A stretch of DNA of 64,000 nucleotides from Flavobacteriales bacterium (lineage in GTDB: Bacteria; Bacteroidota; Bacteroidia; Flavobacteriales_C; GCA-002722245). The position numbers were made by a program, and so were the translations under genes. Position 1 is the first letter of the stretch. Each line of letters begins with the position of its first letter. The notes under the pieces were generated by a model. The model was not told where the DNA came from. It saw only the letters and a program-made list of their open reading frames with translations, and ran no database searches. The DNA lies in the NCBI GenBank assembly GCA_023251075.1, contig JAHEZM010000004.1, forward strand, positions 1 through 64,000, written 5' to 3'. Of the stretch, positions 36,527 to 45,412 are shown piece after piece.

Positions 36527-36528
36527 TT

Positions 36529-38082
36529 TTGGTCACTATTATCGACATACGTGTAAGTCCTGAACAAGCTTTTAATCATAATGAATTGATTGATGTAGTA
36601 AGAGGAGCTTTATTCGTAAGCGAAGATTCAACTGTGAATTTGAGAGTATTGAAGCGTTCTATCGATGCACGAAAAAGAAATGTGGTATACCAATTAAGAG
36701 TAGAGGTTTTCGTGGATGAAGAAATACCTTCCTCAGAATTTAAAGTTCCTTTAGTTAAAAAAATAAATTCAGGTAATAGCGCTGTTGTTGTGGGTGCCGG
36801 ACCGGCGGGTTTATTTGCTGCATTAGAGTTAATCAAAAATAATATTCAACCTATTGTTTTAGAAAGAGGAAAAGCTGTTCGCGAAAGAAGAAGAGATTTA
36901 GCAGCGATCAATCAAAAACATATAGTTAATCCTGAGTCTAATTATTGTTTTGGAGAAGGTGGTGCCGGAACTTTTTCGGACGGTAAATTATACACCAGAA
37001 GTAATAAAAGGGGAGATGTAAATGAAGTTTTAGAAACCTTGGTGCGTTTTGGTGCAAGTGCTGAAATATTGATCGATGCTCACCCTCACATTGGCACCAA
37101 TAAATTACCCAAAATTATTGAAGCCATTCGGGAATATATTATTTCATGCGGAGGAGAAGTTCTATTCAATTCAAAACTGACAGATATTTTAATTGAAAAC
37201 AATGAGGTAAAGGGTGTAATTATCAACGGTTCACAAACTCTCTCAACTTCAAACCTGATTTTAGCCACTGGTCATTCAGCCCGAGATATATTTGAATTAT
37301 TGCATAAGAAAGGAATTGCTATTGAAGCCAAACCCTTTGCTTTAGGAATAAGAATAGAACATCCACAATCATTGATTGATAGTGTACAATATCATTGTGA
37401 AGAACGTAGTGAGTTTCTTCCTGCTGCTTCATATAGTATGGTACATCAAACCGGTATCAAACCGGTGTATTCTTTTTGTATGTGTCCGGGCGGAATTATT
37501 GCGCCTTGTGCTACAGAACAAAATCAGGTGGTAACGAATGGTTGGTCACCTTCTAAAAGAAATAACCCCTATGCTAATTCAGGGATAGTAGTGGCTTTAG
37601 AGCGAAGCGATTTCAACTTAAAACAATTTGGTGAATTGGCGGGAATGGAGTATCAAAAATTGGTAGAAGAAAAAGCTTTTGTGTATGGGGGTAAGACTCA
37701 GGCAGCACCAGCGCAACGAATGGTTGATTTTATTCAAAATAAAGTTTCTTCGGAATTGCCCATTACCTCTTATCAGCCGGGTATTACATCGGTTGATTTA
37801 CGAGAAGTTTTGCCCTCAGTTGTTTGGAAATCTTTACAAATAGGATTGGCTGAATTTGGTAAAAAGATGAAAGGATATTTAACCAATGATGCTGTTTTGC
37901 ATGCGGTAGAATCAAGAACATCTTCACCAGTTAGAATTCCACGAGACAAAGAAACATTGGAGCATACTGAAATTAAAGGTTTGTACCCTTGTGCAGAAGG
38001 TGCTGGATATGCTGGTGGTATTATGTCGGCAGCAATCGACGGACAAAAATGTGCTGAAAAAATTGCTCAAAAATTCAATTAA
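36529..38082 (+). CDS. COG2509-type FAD-dependent oxidoreductase
   Basis: A 517-residue flavoprotein beginning at TTG (36529), 2 bases after porT. A small N-terminal domain (about 1-75) precedes the FAD-binding fold, whose motif is VVGAGPAGLFAALE (about 87-100). The signature of this uncharacterised group is ESNYCFGEGGAGTFSDGKLYTR, with later GGIIAPCATE and GLYPCAEGAGYAGGIMSAA for the flavin. COG2509 dehydrogenases are widespread but their substrate is unknown. Operon with porT by spacing only. Confidence 0.85.
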   Translation: MVTIIDIRVSPEQAFNHNELIDVVRGALFVSEDSTVNLRVLKRSIDARKRNVVYQLRVEVFVDEEIPSSEFKVPLVKKINSGNSAVVVGAGPAGLFAALELIKNNIQPIVLERGKAVRERRRDLAAINQKHIVNPESNYCFGEGGAGTFSDGKLYTRSNKRGDVNEVLETLVRFGASAEILIDAHPHIGTNKLPKIIEAIREYIISCGGEVLFNSKLTDILIENNEVKGVIINGSQTLSTSNLILATGHSARDIFELLHKKGIAIEAKPFALGIRIEHPQSLIDSVQYHCEERSEFLPAASYSMVHQTGIKPVYSFCMCPGGIIAPCATEQNQVVTNGWSPSKRNNPYANSGIVVALERSDFNLKQFGELAGMEYQKLVEEKAFVYGGKTQAAPAQRMVDFIQNKVSSELPITSYQPGITSVDLREVLPSVVWKSLQIGLAEFGKKMKGYLTNDAVLHAVESRTSSPVRIPRDKETLEHTEIKGLYPCAEGAGYAGGIMSAAIDGQKCAEKIAQKFN

Positions 38083-38143
38083 AAAATATTGAAGTGTAAC
38101 TTTTTATCTTTCTTTCAGATCATACGTTCAAATACAGTGAAGT

Positions 38144-38314
38144 ATGAGAAAGATTAAGAAGATAAATAAGAGATTGATAGCAGGGATTTCGCTAAATACA
38201 TTTATTGTATTTGCATTAATAGGTGGAGCTTGCGAGAATGATGTAGATGAACTCAAAAGGGCTTATTATGCCACTGCCAAAAAAAGCATCAGTACTACTC
38301 TTGAAGTGAAATAA
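38144..38314 (+). CDS. Small exported or membrane peptide (56 aa)
   Basis: A short frame from ATG 38144 to TAA 38312-38314. It has a basic N-terminus (MRKIKKINKR), a hydrophobic stretch (LIAGISLNTFIVFALIGGAC) and a polar tail of 26 residues (ENDVDELKRAYY...LEVK). The Cys after GGA could be a lipidation site, but the -3 position is Gly, not Leu. The charge-hydrophobic-polar layout looks like a genuine signal-anchor peptide and not chance. It overlaps the convergent barrel gene by 20 bases. Unknown function; no homologue recognised. Confidence 0.4.
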   Translation: MRKIKKINKRLIAGISLNTFIVFALIGGACENDVDELKRAYYATAKKSISTTLEVK

Positions 38315-39020
38315 CAAATTGTGATTTTAATCCAATAGTGAAATACGATAAGTCAATATCTGAATTTAAAAATATATTACCGCTATAATTAGTTTCTAAA
38401 AGTACCAACCACCATTTACTTTGATATCCCACGTTTACAAATGCTGCTAGTGGAAAAATATTTCTCAAAGCACCATAGTAATCTTGCATCAGCACATTCG
38501 TTTTAGTAGTAACTTCGTTGCCGTTGGTGTAATCAGTAGTTTCAATTTCCACTTTGTCTAAAATATTATACCATATCATTACTCCTAAATCGGCAATAAT
38601 TCCGTTTTTACTTCTGTGTCGCAAACCAAAATGAAAATCCCAATAATTAGTGGTTAAAGTGAATTTGTTTTTTTGAATTAATGTGCCGTTCAATGAGGTG
38701 TTAAAGTTTTGAGTAAAACCTCTCGGACTATAGGAAAATCCAGTATAACACATCAATTTATCATTGAATGGTATTCCGTAGTTTGCGCCAAAAGAGTAGG
38801 AGATTTTGGGAAGAGTATTAATTGTTGTATTATAATTTAAAGTATTTAATTCCTTCTGATAATTTTTTAAATAGGTAATTTGGAGTTCTGAACTTGCTCC
38901 GGTAATAAAGCTTGTGTTAATACCACCACCTACCGAAAAAAACTCGGTGGCAGTATTTTCAGTTTGTGCATGAATACTAGTATGCAAAAGAAGTAGTAGG
39001 TAAATACGAATATTTTTCAT
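38295..39020 (-). CDS. Outer-membrane beta-barrel protein
   Basis: A 241-residue protein with signal peptide MKNIRIYLLLLLHTSIHAQ and strand patterns of the small porin-like outer-membrane family: FSVGGGINTSFITGAS, YSFGANYGIP, LMCYTGFSYSPRGFTQ and a terminal YFTIGLKSQFVIS. Its start overlaps the stop of the preceding gene by 4 bases (ATGA), so both are translated together. Function unknown. Confidence 0.65.
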   Translation of the reverse strand: MKNIRIYLLLLLHTSIHAQTENTATEFFSVGGGINTSFITGASSELQITYLKNYQKELNTLNYNTTINTLPKISYSFGANYGIPFNDKLMCYTGFSYSPRGFTQNFNTSLNGTLIQKNKFTLTTNYWDFHFGLRHRSKNGIIADLGVMIWYNILDKVEIETTDYTNGNEVTTKTNVLMQDYYGALRNIFPLAAFVNVGYQSKWWLVLLETNYSGNIFLNSDIDLSYFTIGLKSQFVISLQE

Positions 39021-40528
39021 CTTCTTAAATTTCCGTGTTGGAATTCATTCTTACTTAAGTAAAATAATATTGAAGCAGATAGTGTAGCGTTACTTACATG
39101 AATAGTTGTTGATGTATTCGACATCATATTACTGGTGTATTGTGCTCTTAATGTTATGGCTAATCTATTGTCTAATTCATAGCTTGCACCAGCGGTGGCA
39201 CCGTATAAATAATCGCGAGGTTTTTCTTTGAAATACAAAAGAATACGATTGTGTGTTGGCAAATTTTTGGATGCGTATGCTCCCCCAACATAACCATTAT
39301 CCCATTTTACAATATCATAAACTTTGTCGGTCATAAAAATAGAAACAACGCCACCTGCAAATATTTTGAGTTCATTAATTGGTCGGAAATTAAATTCAAC
39401 CGGAATGTCTACATAGTACATTTTGTAGTCGGCATAGGTTGTTACGGCTGTGTTATTCCACAAAACCCAACTGTCATTTGCTCTAAAGCCGCGTTGTGAA
39501 AAACAAGGAGAGAAGCCTACAGAGAAAATGGGATTGATTCTGAATTCAGAATAAACTCCTGCAGAGTATCCTTTTATTCCCGTTACTTCCGTAGTATTTG
39601 ATTTGAAATTGGTGGTGTCGATTTCAGGATGATTATTTAAAGTGAAATTGTTTTTTTGCTCACCTGTATTCACTAAAAATGAATAATTTCCAGCATAAAA
39701 AACTCCCAGATTATATCTTTTCAATTTTTCTGAAAAGCTTTTGCAAGTCATCATGAAGGTGGATTGAGAAAAAGATTTGCCACTAAATTGATAACCAAAT
39801 TTTAGCTCTATGCCTATAGGTTGATAATTGCTTCGAATAGGCGCGTAAGCAAAATGGTTAATTAAAGTAGGGTGATAAAAACCGTTCAATTCATAAAAGA
39901 AATTTTCTGTTTCTCTTCTTATTCCCAAACCTAAATTGGCTGTCATTCCTAAATTCTTACCTATATAGCTATTCTCTACGAAATTGTAGTAATACATCTT
40001 TTGAGTGGCGTATCCTAAACCAACTCCTAAGGTTAGAATGGGGAAAGTTCTTACTTTTTTATTTTCGAAAGCAGGTTTGAACCGAGCTAAAAAGGGTATT
40101 TCAAGAATGCTGTATTCGCATTTGTACCAAGGTTTATCAAGGATGCTGAAAAAGATATGTTGTAAAAGTGTATCGGTGAATTGATTGGGACGAACATCCA
40201 TTCCTCCTTTGTAGTAGCTTATTCCAGTTTCAAAATAAAGGTATTTGTTTTTGCTATAACCATATTTCAATCCGTAATGGGTTCTCCAGCTATTTACATC
40301 AGCATTTTTCCTACTATAGATGTATTGTTGGTCACTCACTCCGATGGGAATTATGGAATCAATATTTAAATGAGGGTCATCAATTAAAATAACAGAGTAG
40401 TAGTCTTTAGAATATTCTAATCCGTAATAGTGAGATACGTTTTTGATTCTTGGTTTTTGTGCGAAAATGAAGACAGTAACGAAGAGAAATATGGAAGTTA
40501 AAAGGATATATTTCTTTTTTTGCATCAT
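39017..40528 (-). CDS. Outer-membrane beta-barrel protein, possibly two-domain
   Basis: A 503-residue protein with signal peptide MMQKKKYILLTSIFLFVTVF (the start could also be the second Met). Two barrel-like halves are visible: about 45-250 (HYGLKYGYSKNKYLYFETG, LTLGVGLGYATQKMYYY, MTANLGLGIRRE) and about 270-495 (YNLGVFYAGNYSFLV, SVGFSPCFSQRGFRAN, YGATAGASYELD). It shares the SQRGF-type turn with its neighbour (SPRGF), so the pair may derive from duplication. Unknown function; 4-base overlap with the 241-residue gene. Confidence 0.62.
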   Translation of the reverse strand: MMQKKKYILLTSIFLFVTVFIFAQKPRIKNVSHYYGLEYSKDYYSVILIDDPHLNIDSIIPIGVSDQQYIYSRKNADVNSWRTHYGLKYGYSKNKYLYFETGISYYKGGMDVRPNQFTDTLLQHIFFSILDKPWYKCEYSILEIPFLARFKPAFENKKVRTFPILTLGVGLGYATQKMYYYNFVENSYIGKNLGMTANLGLGIRRETENFFYELNGFYHPTLINHFAYAPIRSNYQPIGIELKFGYQFSGKSFSQSTFMMTCKSFSEKLKRYNLGVFYAGNYSFLVNTGEQKNNFTLNNHPEIDTTNFKSNTTEVTGIKGYSAGVYSEFRINPIFSVGFSPCFSQRGFRANDSWVLWNNTAVTTYADYKMYYVDIPVEFNFRPINELKIFAGGVVSIFMTDKVYDIVKWDNGYVGGAYASKNLPTHNRILLYFKEKPRDYLYGATAGASYELDNRLAITLRAQYTSNMMSNTSTTIHVSNATLSASILFYLSKNEFQHGNLRR

Positions 40529-40554
40529 CGTTCTACGCCCACGAAAATATTGGG

Positions 40555-41313
40555 TTACAGATCAATTCCAACCGGACAGTGATCGGAACCCATCACCTGT
40601 TGCATGATAAAGGAATCTTTCAATTTAGTGAGCATTTGTTCACTCACTAAAAAATAATCAATTCTCCAGCCTACATTTTTTGCTCTTGCTCCGGCGCGAT
40701 AACTCCACCAGGTATATTCAATTTTTTCAGGATAAAAATGGCGATAGCTGTCTTTTAGTCCGGCATTGATGAAATTAGTCATTCCATCGATTTCAATTTG
40801 AGTATATCCTGCCGATTTATTGTAATTGGGTTTTGGATGTTTTAAATCAATAGCTTGATGAGCTACATTCATGTCGCCACAAACAATCACTGGTTTTTTC
40901 TTTTCGATATTTTTCAAATAATTCAAAAAATCTTTATCCCATTGTTGTCGGTAACTTAAGCGCTCTAATTCACTTTTTGAGTTGGGAACATAAACCGTTA
41001 CTACATAAAAATTTTCGAATTCTGCTGCTATTACTCTTCCTTCTTTATCGTGTTCAGCAATACCCATGTCATTGGTAACGCTAATAGGTTTTATTTTACT
41101 GAAAATAGCGGTACTAGAATATCCTTTTTTTTCAGCTGAATTGGTGTACATATGAAAGCCGTTTAAGTTGGCAACAGCTTCTCTCACTTGATCATCTTGT
41201 GCTTTTGTTTCTTGTAAACAAATAATGTCACAATTCATTTCTTTTACAATATTGGCAAAGCCTTTTGTGGCAACAGCGCGTATTCCGTTAACATTCCAAG
41301 AAATAATTCTCAT
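40555..41313 (-). CDS. xth: Exodeoxyribonuclease III / AP endonuclease
   Basis: Base-excision repair enzyme cutting abasic sites, with 3'-5' exonuclease activity. A 252-residue protein of the exonuclease-endonuclease-phosphatase fold with ISWNVNGIRA, LQETKAQ, VYVPNS, CGDMNVAH and the catalytic end GSDHCPVGI. Metal ligands Asn7 and Glu34-type residues are in place. It lies between outer-membrane genes with no apparent functional link. Confidence 0.93.
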   Translation of the reverse strand: MRIISWNVNGIRAVATKGFANIVKEMNCDIICLQETKAQDDQVREAVANLNGFHMYTNSAEKKGYSSTAIFSKIKPISVTNDMGIAEHDKEGRVIAAEFENFYVVTVYVPNSKSELERLSYRQQWDKDFLNYLKNIEKKKPVIVCGDMNVAHQAIDLKHPKPNYNKSAGYTQIEIDGMTNFINAGLKDSYRHFYPEKIEYTWWSYRAGARAKNVGWRIDYFLVSEQMLTKLKDSFIMQQVMGSDHCPVGIDL

Positions 41314-41342
41314 AAAAAATAATTAGGTTTCTAAGATAAGTT

Positions 41343-41912
41343 TTAATGTGAAATTTTCAATGTGTTTAAGTTAAATCCTAACCCGGCTGATAATCGAAAC
41401 TCATTCAAATTATGTGTTGGATAATAAATATGTTCCCCTAAAATTAACCGTCCCTGAATAAAGAAATGGAAGCATTTATAGAAGTAAAGATTGTAACCAA
41501 TGAGGGTAGAAAACAACGGATTCACTCCTCTGGTAAAGGTTGGAGAATTCAGTGCTTGCTGGTATTTGGTAAAGGCTAGTCCGGGTTGTATGCCCATATA
41601 AAAATCATTTTTATTTCGGGTGAAATGATAAGATGCTCCAAAAAATGCCGAGTGATTGTATTGTAATTCACCTTCATTGATGGAACCATTTGCTAAAAAA
41701 TAATAACCCTCCCCTGCAATAGAAATTTTGTTGTTTACATATCCTTCTATGTTTCCATGCAGATAGTAATGCGAAGTATTGTTTTCAAAAAGATAGGATG
41801 GGCTATAGGTAAGCCGAACACTAAGCAAGCCAGAACGAATTAATTCATCATTTTGCGCAAAAGAAAAGCAGCTGATGAATAATAAAACAATGGCAAGTTT
41901 TAATTTCTCCAT
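41343..41912 (-). CDS. Hypothetical outer-membrane protein (189 aa)
   Basis: Signal peptide MEKLKLAIVLLFISCFSFAQ. The mature part has alternating strands with Tyr/Phe ends (VRLTYSPSYLFE, ISIAGEGYYFL, FFGASYHFTR, FYMGIQPGLAF) and a C-terminal strand FRLSAGLGFNLN, as in small barrels. It overlaps the upstream 203-residue gene by 13 bases, so they form a coupled pair. No family recognised. Confidence 0.55.
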   Translation of the reverse strand: MEKLKLAIVLLFISCFSFAQNDELIRSGLLSVRLTYSPSYLFENNTSHYYLHGNIEGYVNNKISIAGEGYYFLANGSINEGELQYNHSAFFGASYHFTRNKNDFYMGIQPGLAFTKYQQALNSPTFTRGVNPLFSTLIGYNLYFYKCFHFFIQGRLILGEHIYYPTHNLNEFRLSAGLGFNLNTLKISH

Positions 41913-42511
41913 AAACGGAATAATTTATAATTCACACTTAAAGTAGTAAGCATATGCCCCTCAAAGGCGGTATTGTTTTGCTTTACAATAGATACATTGT
42001 TGTTGGTTATTTCAGATTCTAAGTCGCTGGTGAGGTGTATCATGTACTGACAAGTGAAAGAAACATCGCATCGTTTGCTTAGGTTAATATGAGTTCCTAT
42101 TCCTGCTTGAACAGCTGATCCCCAGCGATCGAGAGAAGTATTAGAGGTTAAAATTGTTTTTTTGTTATAGTCGAAACAATGTCCCGCCAAAATATAAGGT
42201 TGAAATATTTTTGGATACTGTAGTGTTTTAAAGGGGTAGAAGAGCACCGACCAACCTATATGGTAATATTCACTTCTTATTTTATCCTGAACATTAATGG
42301 TGATATAGTCGGCAAACCAATCGGTATTTACACTATTGCTAAGTTGAATTCTAAATTGTCCGCCTGTTCCTAACCCTGAGCCATCTGCATCGAATGCACT
42401 CAGTGTGCTTCTGCCACCTAAGCTAAACCATCCAGCATTAGAAATAGAGTCGTTTTGAGCATAAATGATCTGTATAACTAATAATAAAACAATGATAAGT
42501 TTTGATTTCAT
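41900..42511 (-). CDS. Hypothetical outer-membrane protein (203 aa)
   Basis: Signal peptide MKSKLIIVLLLVIQIIYAQ followed by FSLGGRSTLSAFDADGSGLG, FRIQLSNSVNTDWFADYI, YILAGHCFDYN and VQAGIGTHINLS, and a final MLTTLSVNYKLFRLW strand. The strand spacing fits a barrel of about 8 strands. It is the first gene of a two-gene unit with the 189-residue protein, both unknown. Neighbouring exoIII and YhiN genes suggest no function. Confidence 0.55.
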   Translation of the reverse strand: MKSKLIIVLLLVIQIIYAQNDSISNAGWFSLGGRSTLSAFDADGSGLGTGGQFRIQLSNSVNTDWFADYITINVQDKIRSEYYHIGWSVLFYPFKTLQYPKIFQPYILAGHCFDYNKKTILTSNTSLDRWGSAVQAGIGTHINLSKRCDVSFTCQYMIHLTSDLESEITNNNVSIVKQNNTAFEGHMLTTLSVNYKLFRLWRN

Positions 42512-42557
42512 ATTTCCCCTTTGTTTTTAAAACTACGAAAATTGAAATGAATTAGTA

Positions 42558-43769
42558 TTAACCCATCCCTAATTTCCCTGCAATAAAGCCGGTAGTCCAT
42601 GCTGCCTGAAAGTTAAAACCTCCTGTTACACCGTCGATATCTAAAACTTCTCCGGCAAAAAATAAGCCTTCACATTTTCTGCTTTCCATGGTAGTCATAT
42701 TTACTTCATTTAAAGAAATTCCTCCACAGGTCACAAATTCTTCCTTGAAAGTAGTTTTACCTTCTACTTTATAAGCATCGTTGAAAAGGGTGTTAATGAG
42801 TCGATTTTGTTCTTTCTTAGGCAATTCACCCCAAATAAGATTTTCAGCTATTTCTACCCGCCTTAAAAGATATTCCCACATTCTGCCGGTAAATTCGAAT
42901 GGGTTTGCATTTATGATTTTCTTTTTTTCATTGGCAAAACGGGTTTCCAGCAATTTTTCTCTCACTATTTCTTCATTGGCTAAGCCTGTCCAATTCACTA
43001 AAGCAGTGAAGTTATAATTCATATCATGTAATATTCTTGCTCCCCAGGCTGAAAGTTTCAATATAGCCGGACCGCTCATTCCCCAGTGGGTGATAAGTAA
43101 GGGGCCTTGCTGAACCAGTTTGGTGCCCTGAATGCGTACTATAGCATTGGGAGTAACCACCCCCATCAAATCTTCTGTTTTTTCTGAGGGCATATTAAAA
43201 GTAAATAGGGAAGGAACCGGGGAAATGATTTCATGCTGAAAGGATTGCAGCCATTGAAAACTATCTTGTTTCGGACTACCACCTGTAGCAACAATTACTT
43301 TATCAAAGTGAAGTGTTTCTGTTTTGTTGCTTACCACAAATCCATTTCCATCTTTTTTTAGAGAATCAACTCCAAAGCCTAGTCGTACCTCAATATTGAA
43401 CTGAGTTATTTCTCTTTCAAGGCAGTCAATAATGGTTTGCGAGTTATCGGTAATGGGAAACATTCGGTTGTCGGCCTCTGTTTTTAGCTCAACTCCACGT
43501 GCTTTAAACCATGAAATAGTATGATTTGTGTTAAAAATGCCAAAAGATTTCTTTAAATTTTTCTCTCCTCTGGGATAAAATTTGGAGAGCTCAGAGATAC
43601 TAAAACAGGCATGGGTAACATTACATCTTCCTCCTCCTGAAACCTTCACTTTTGCTAGGGTTTTATTTGATTTCTCTAATATGCTTACTTGTGCTTCGGG
43701 AAAGTGGTTTTTACAGGAAATGGCAGCGAAATATCCGGCTGCCCCTCCACCAATTACAGCTATTTTCAT
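42558..43769 (-). CDS. YhiN/HI0933-type flavoprotein
   Basis: A 403-residue NAD(P)/FAD-dependent oxidoreductase of the HI0933 (YhiN) family, substrate unknown; some are annotated as aminoacetone oxidase. FAD motif AVIGGGAAGYFAA (4-16), the family signature KVSGGGRCNVTH, FKARGVELKTEADNRMFP, ATGGSPKQ, LITHWGMSGPAILKLSA, TCGGISLNEV and the final GFNFQAAWTTGFIAG are all present. Complete length. Separated by 48 bases from the divergent csp gene. Confidence 0.9.
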   Translation of the reverse strand: MKIAVIGGGAAGYFAAISCKNHFPEAQVSILEKSNKTLAKVKVSGGGRCNVTHACFSISELSKFYPRGEKNLKKSFGIFNTNHTISWFKARGVELKTEADNRMFPITDNSQTIIDCLEREITQFNIEVRLGFGVDSLKKDGNGFVVSNKTETLHFDKVIVATGGSPKQDSFQWLQSFQHEIISPVPSLFTFNMPSEKTEDLMGVVTPNAIVRIQGTKLVQQGPLLITHWGMSGPAILKLSAWGARILHDMNYNFTALVNWTGLANEEIVREKLLETRFANEKKKIINANPFEFTGRMWEYLLRRVEIAENLIWGELPKKEQNRLINTLFNDAYKVEGKTTFKEEFVTCGGISLNEVNMTTMESRKCEGLFFAGEVLDIDGVTGGFNFQAAWTTGFIAGKLGMG

Positions 43770-43817
43770 ACTACTAAGGTAAATTTTTTATATCTTCACG
43801 GTCTTAAATAATATAAT

Positions 43818-44009
43818 ATGAGTAATGGCGTAGTAAAATTCTTCAATGACACTAAAGGTTTTGGTTTCATTAAAGAGGAAGGTTCAAACAAAGAGTATTT
43901 TGTACATGTTTCTGGCTTGGTAGACAAGATCAAGGAAAATGACGAAGTTGTTTTTGATCTTCAAGATGGAAAAAAAGGAGTAAATGCTGTAAACGTTAAA
44001 CTAGCTTAG
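43818..44009 (+). CDS. Cold-shock domain protein
   Basis: A 63-residue single OB-fold protein, an RNA chaperone of the CspA family. RNP1 is KGFGFIKEE and RNP2 is EYFVHVSGL; the start VVKFFNDTKGFGFI is canonical. Length is slightly short of the usual 65-70. An independent transcription unit, shown by the terminator directly behind it. Confidence 0.93.
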   Translation: MSNGVVKFFNDTKGFGFIKEEGSNKEYFVHVSGLVDKIKENDEVVFDLQDGKKGVNAVNVKLA

Positions 44010-44036
44010 TTTAATTTTTATCAATTTATAATTTTG

Positions 44037-44065
44037 GTCCTCCTGAGAAATCAGGGGGACTTTTT
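44037..44065 (+). terminator. Intrinsic terminator of the cold-shock gene
   Basis: GTCCTCCTGA (44037-44046), GAAA loop, TCAGGGGGAC (44051-44060) and five T. It overlaps a longer frame of the next gene, which supports the start at 44082 for that gene. Confidence 0.9.
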
Positions 44066-44081
44066 CTTAAACCCCAATCCT

Positions 44082-44723
44082 ATGAAAGCTTTTAGAATTT
44101 ATTTGACAACGTTATTTGTTGCTTCTTTTGTTGCTGTGGCTTATAGTCAGGATGCTGTGGAAGGTTTGAATATAGGTAACATTGCTCCCGAAATTGCTTT
44201 GCAGTCACCAGCTGGTGATACTATCAAATTATCTTCATTAAGAGGTAAAATGGTGTTGATTGATTTTTGGGCTACATGGTGTGGGCCATGCCGTCGAGAA
44301 AATCCGAACATAGTGCATACTTACCTGAAATACAAAGATTCATTATTTGTAGAAGGAGGTAATGGTTTTACGGTTTATTCTGTTGCTTTGGAAAGAGCAG
44401 GTTCCTTGGATTCATGGAAAAATGTAATTGCTAGCGATAGCTTAGTTTGGAAAAGTCATGTGACTGATTTTCAATGGTGGAATAATTCTGCCGCTGTTCG
44501 TTATGGAATCAATTCCATTCCATCAAATGTATTGATTAATGATAAAGGTGTTATTGTTGCTAAGAATTTACAGGGTTCTATTTTAGAGAAAATGCTGAAA
44601 TCGAAAATTGAAAGAGATCCAAAAAAGATTGAGGAAAAGAAAAAAGCAGATGCTGCAATAGAAGCAGAGCGAATAAGAATGGAAAAAGAACAAAAGAAGA
44701 AAAAAAGAAAATCAAAAAAGTAA
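44082..44723 (+). CDS. TlpA/ResA-like thioredoxin protein, exported
   Basis: Begins at the ATG at 44082 with a signal peptide (MKAFRIYLTTLFVASFVAVA, cleavage near YSQ); the upstream frame is covered by a terminator. The thioredoxin fold contains the redox site ATWCGPCRREN and the cis-Pro strand SIPSNVLI; the insert NGFTVYSVALE is typical of TlpA-like thiol-disulfide oxidoreductases. A lysine-rich helical tail of about 40 residues follows, unusual for the family and possibly a contact for acidic envelope components. It may serve cytochrome c apoprotein reduction, since no CcmG is near the ccm genes; inference only. Six bases before the DUF1456 gene. Confidence 0.82.
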   Translation: MKAFRIYLTTLFVASFVAVAYSQDAVEGLNIGNIAPEIALQSPAGDTIKLSSLRGKMVLIDFWATWCGPCRRENPNIVHTYLKYKDSLFVEGGNGFTVYSVALERAGSLDSWKNVIASDSLVWKSHVTDFQWWNNSAAVRYGINSIPSNVLINDKGVIVAKNLQGSILEKMLKSKIERDPKKIEEKKKADAAIEAERIRMEKEQKKKKRKSKK

Positions 44724-44728
44724 TTATA

Positions 44729-44956
44729 ATGGTTAACAACGATATTTTAAAAAAACTACGAGTAGCACTTCAATTGCGTGATGATGATATTATCGATATT
44801 TTGAAGCTATCTAATTTTACTATTTCCAAAACCGAATTAAGTGCTTTCTTCAGAAAAGAAGATCATCCGAATTATAGAATTTGCGGTGATCAGGTAATGC
44901 GTAATTTTTTAAATGGTTTGATTGTGAAGATGAGAGGACCAATGGAAAAGAAATAA
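44729..44956 (+). CDS. DUF1456 protein, single-repeat form
   Basis: A 75-residue protein with LRVALQLRDDDIIDILKLSNF and SKTELSAFFRKEDHPNY, the DUF1456 (YehS) repeat unit. E. coli YehS has two such repeats (about 156 residues); here one repeat is present and the frame ends cleanly. Small single-repeat versions occur, so it is probably not a fragment. Function unknown. Confidence 0.8.
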   Translation: MVNNDILKKLRVALQLRDDDIIDILKLSNFTISKTELSAFFRKEDHPNYRICGDQVMRNFLNGLIVKMRGPMEKK

Positions 44957-44965
44957 TTATCATCC

Positions 44966-45412
44966 ATGTTGAAGTATTTAATTTACCTACTTCCGGTACT
45001 TTGCGGTGTAACTATAACTACGCAGGCAAGTGTTAATAGTCAATTGCGCCACACTATTCATAACCCAATTGCAGCAGCATTTATTTCATTTGTGGTAGGA
45101 ACTATCATTTTGTTTTTTGCAGTGGTGGCTTACCGACATGGTTTTCCATCTATTTCCGAGTTGAAAGAAGTATCATGGCATCAGTATACAGGTGGTTTAC
45201 TGGGTGCTTTTTTCGTTACAGTTATCATTTTCACTTTACCTAAAATAGGAAGTGCAAATATGTTTATTTTGATAATAGCCGGACAACTTATTACGTCTTT
45301 ATTATATGATCATTTTGGTATTTTGGGAGCACCTATACAAAGTGTAAATTGGAAAAAAATTGCTGGAGTAGTCATGGTGATTGTGGGTGTTTATATTGCC
45401 AATAAAAAATAA
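44966..45412 (+). CDS. DMT-superfamily YdcZ (DUF606) membrane protein
   Basis: A 148-residue inner-membrane protein with five helices. The DUF606 pattern is clear: QASVNSQLRHTIHNPIAAAFISFVVGT, then YTGGLLGAFFVTVII, and AGQLITSLLYDHFGILGAP. These are probably half-size transporters of the DMT superfamily; substrate unknown. Its stop overlaps the next start by one base. Confidence 0.85.
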   Translation: MLKYLIYLLPVLCGVTITTQASVNSQLRHTIHNPIAAAFISFVVGTIILFFAVVAYRHGFPSISELKEVSWHQYTGGLLGAFFVTVIIFTLPKIGSANMFILIIAGQLITSLLYDHFGILGAPIQSVNWKKIAGVVMVIVGVYIANKK

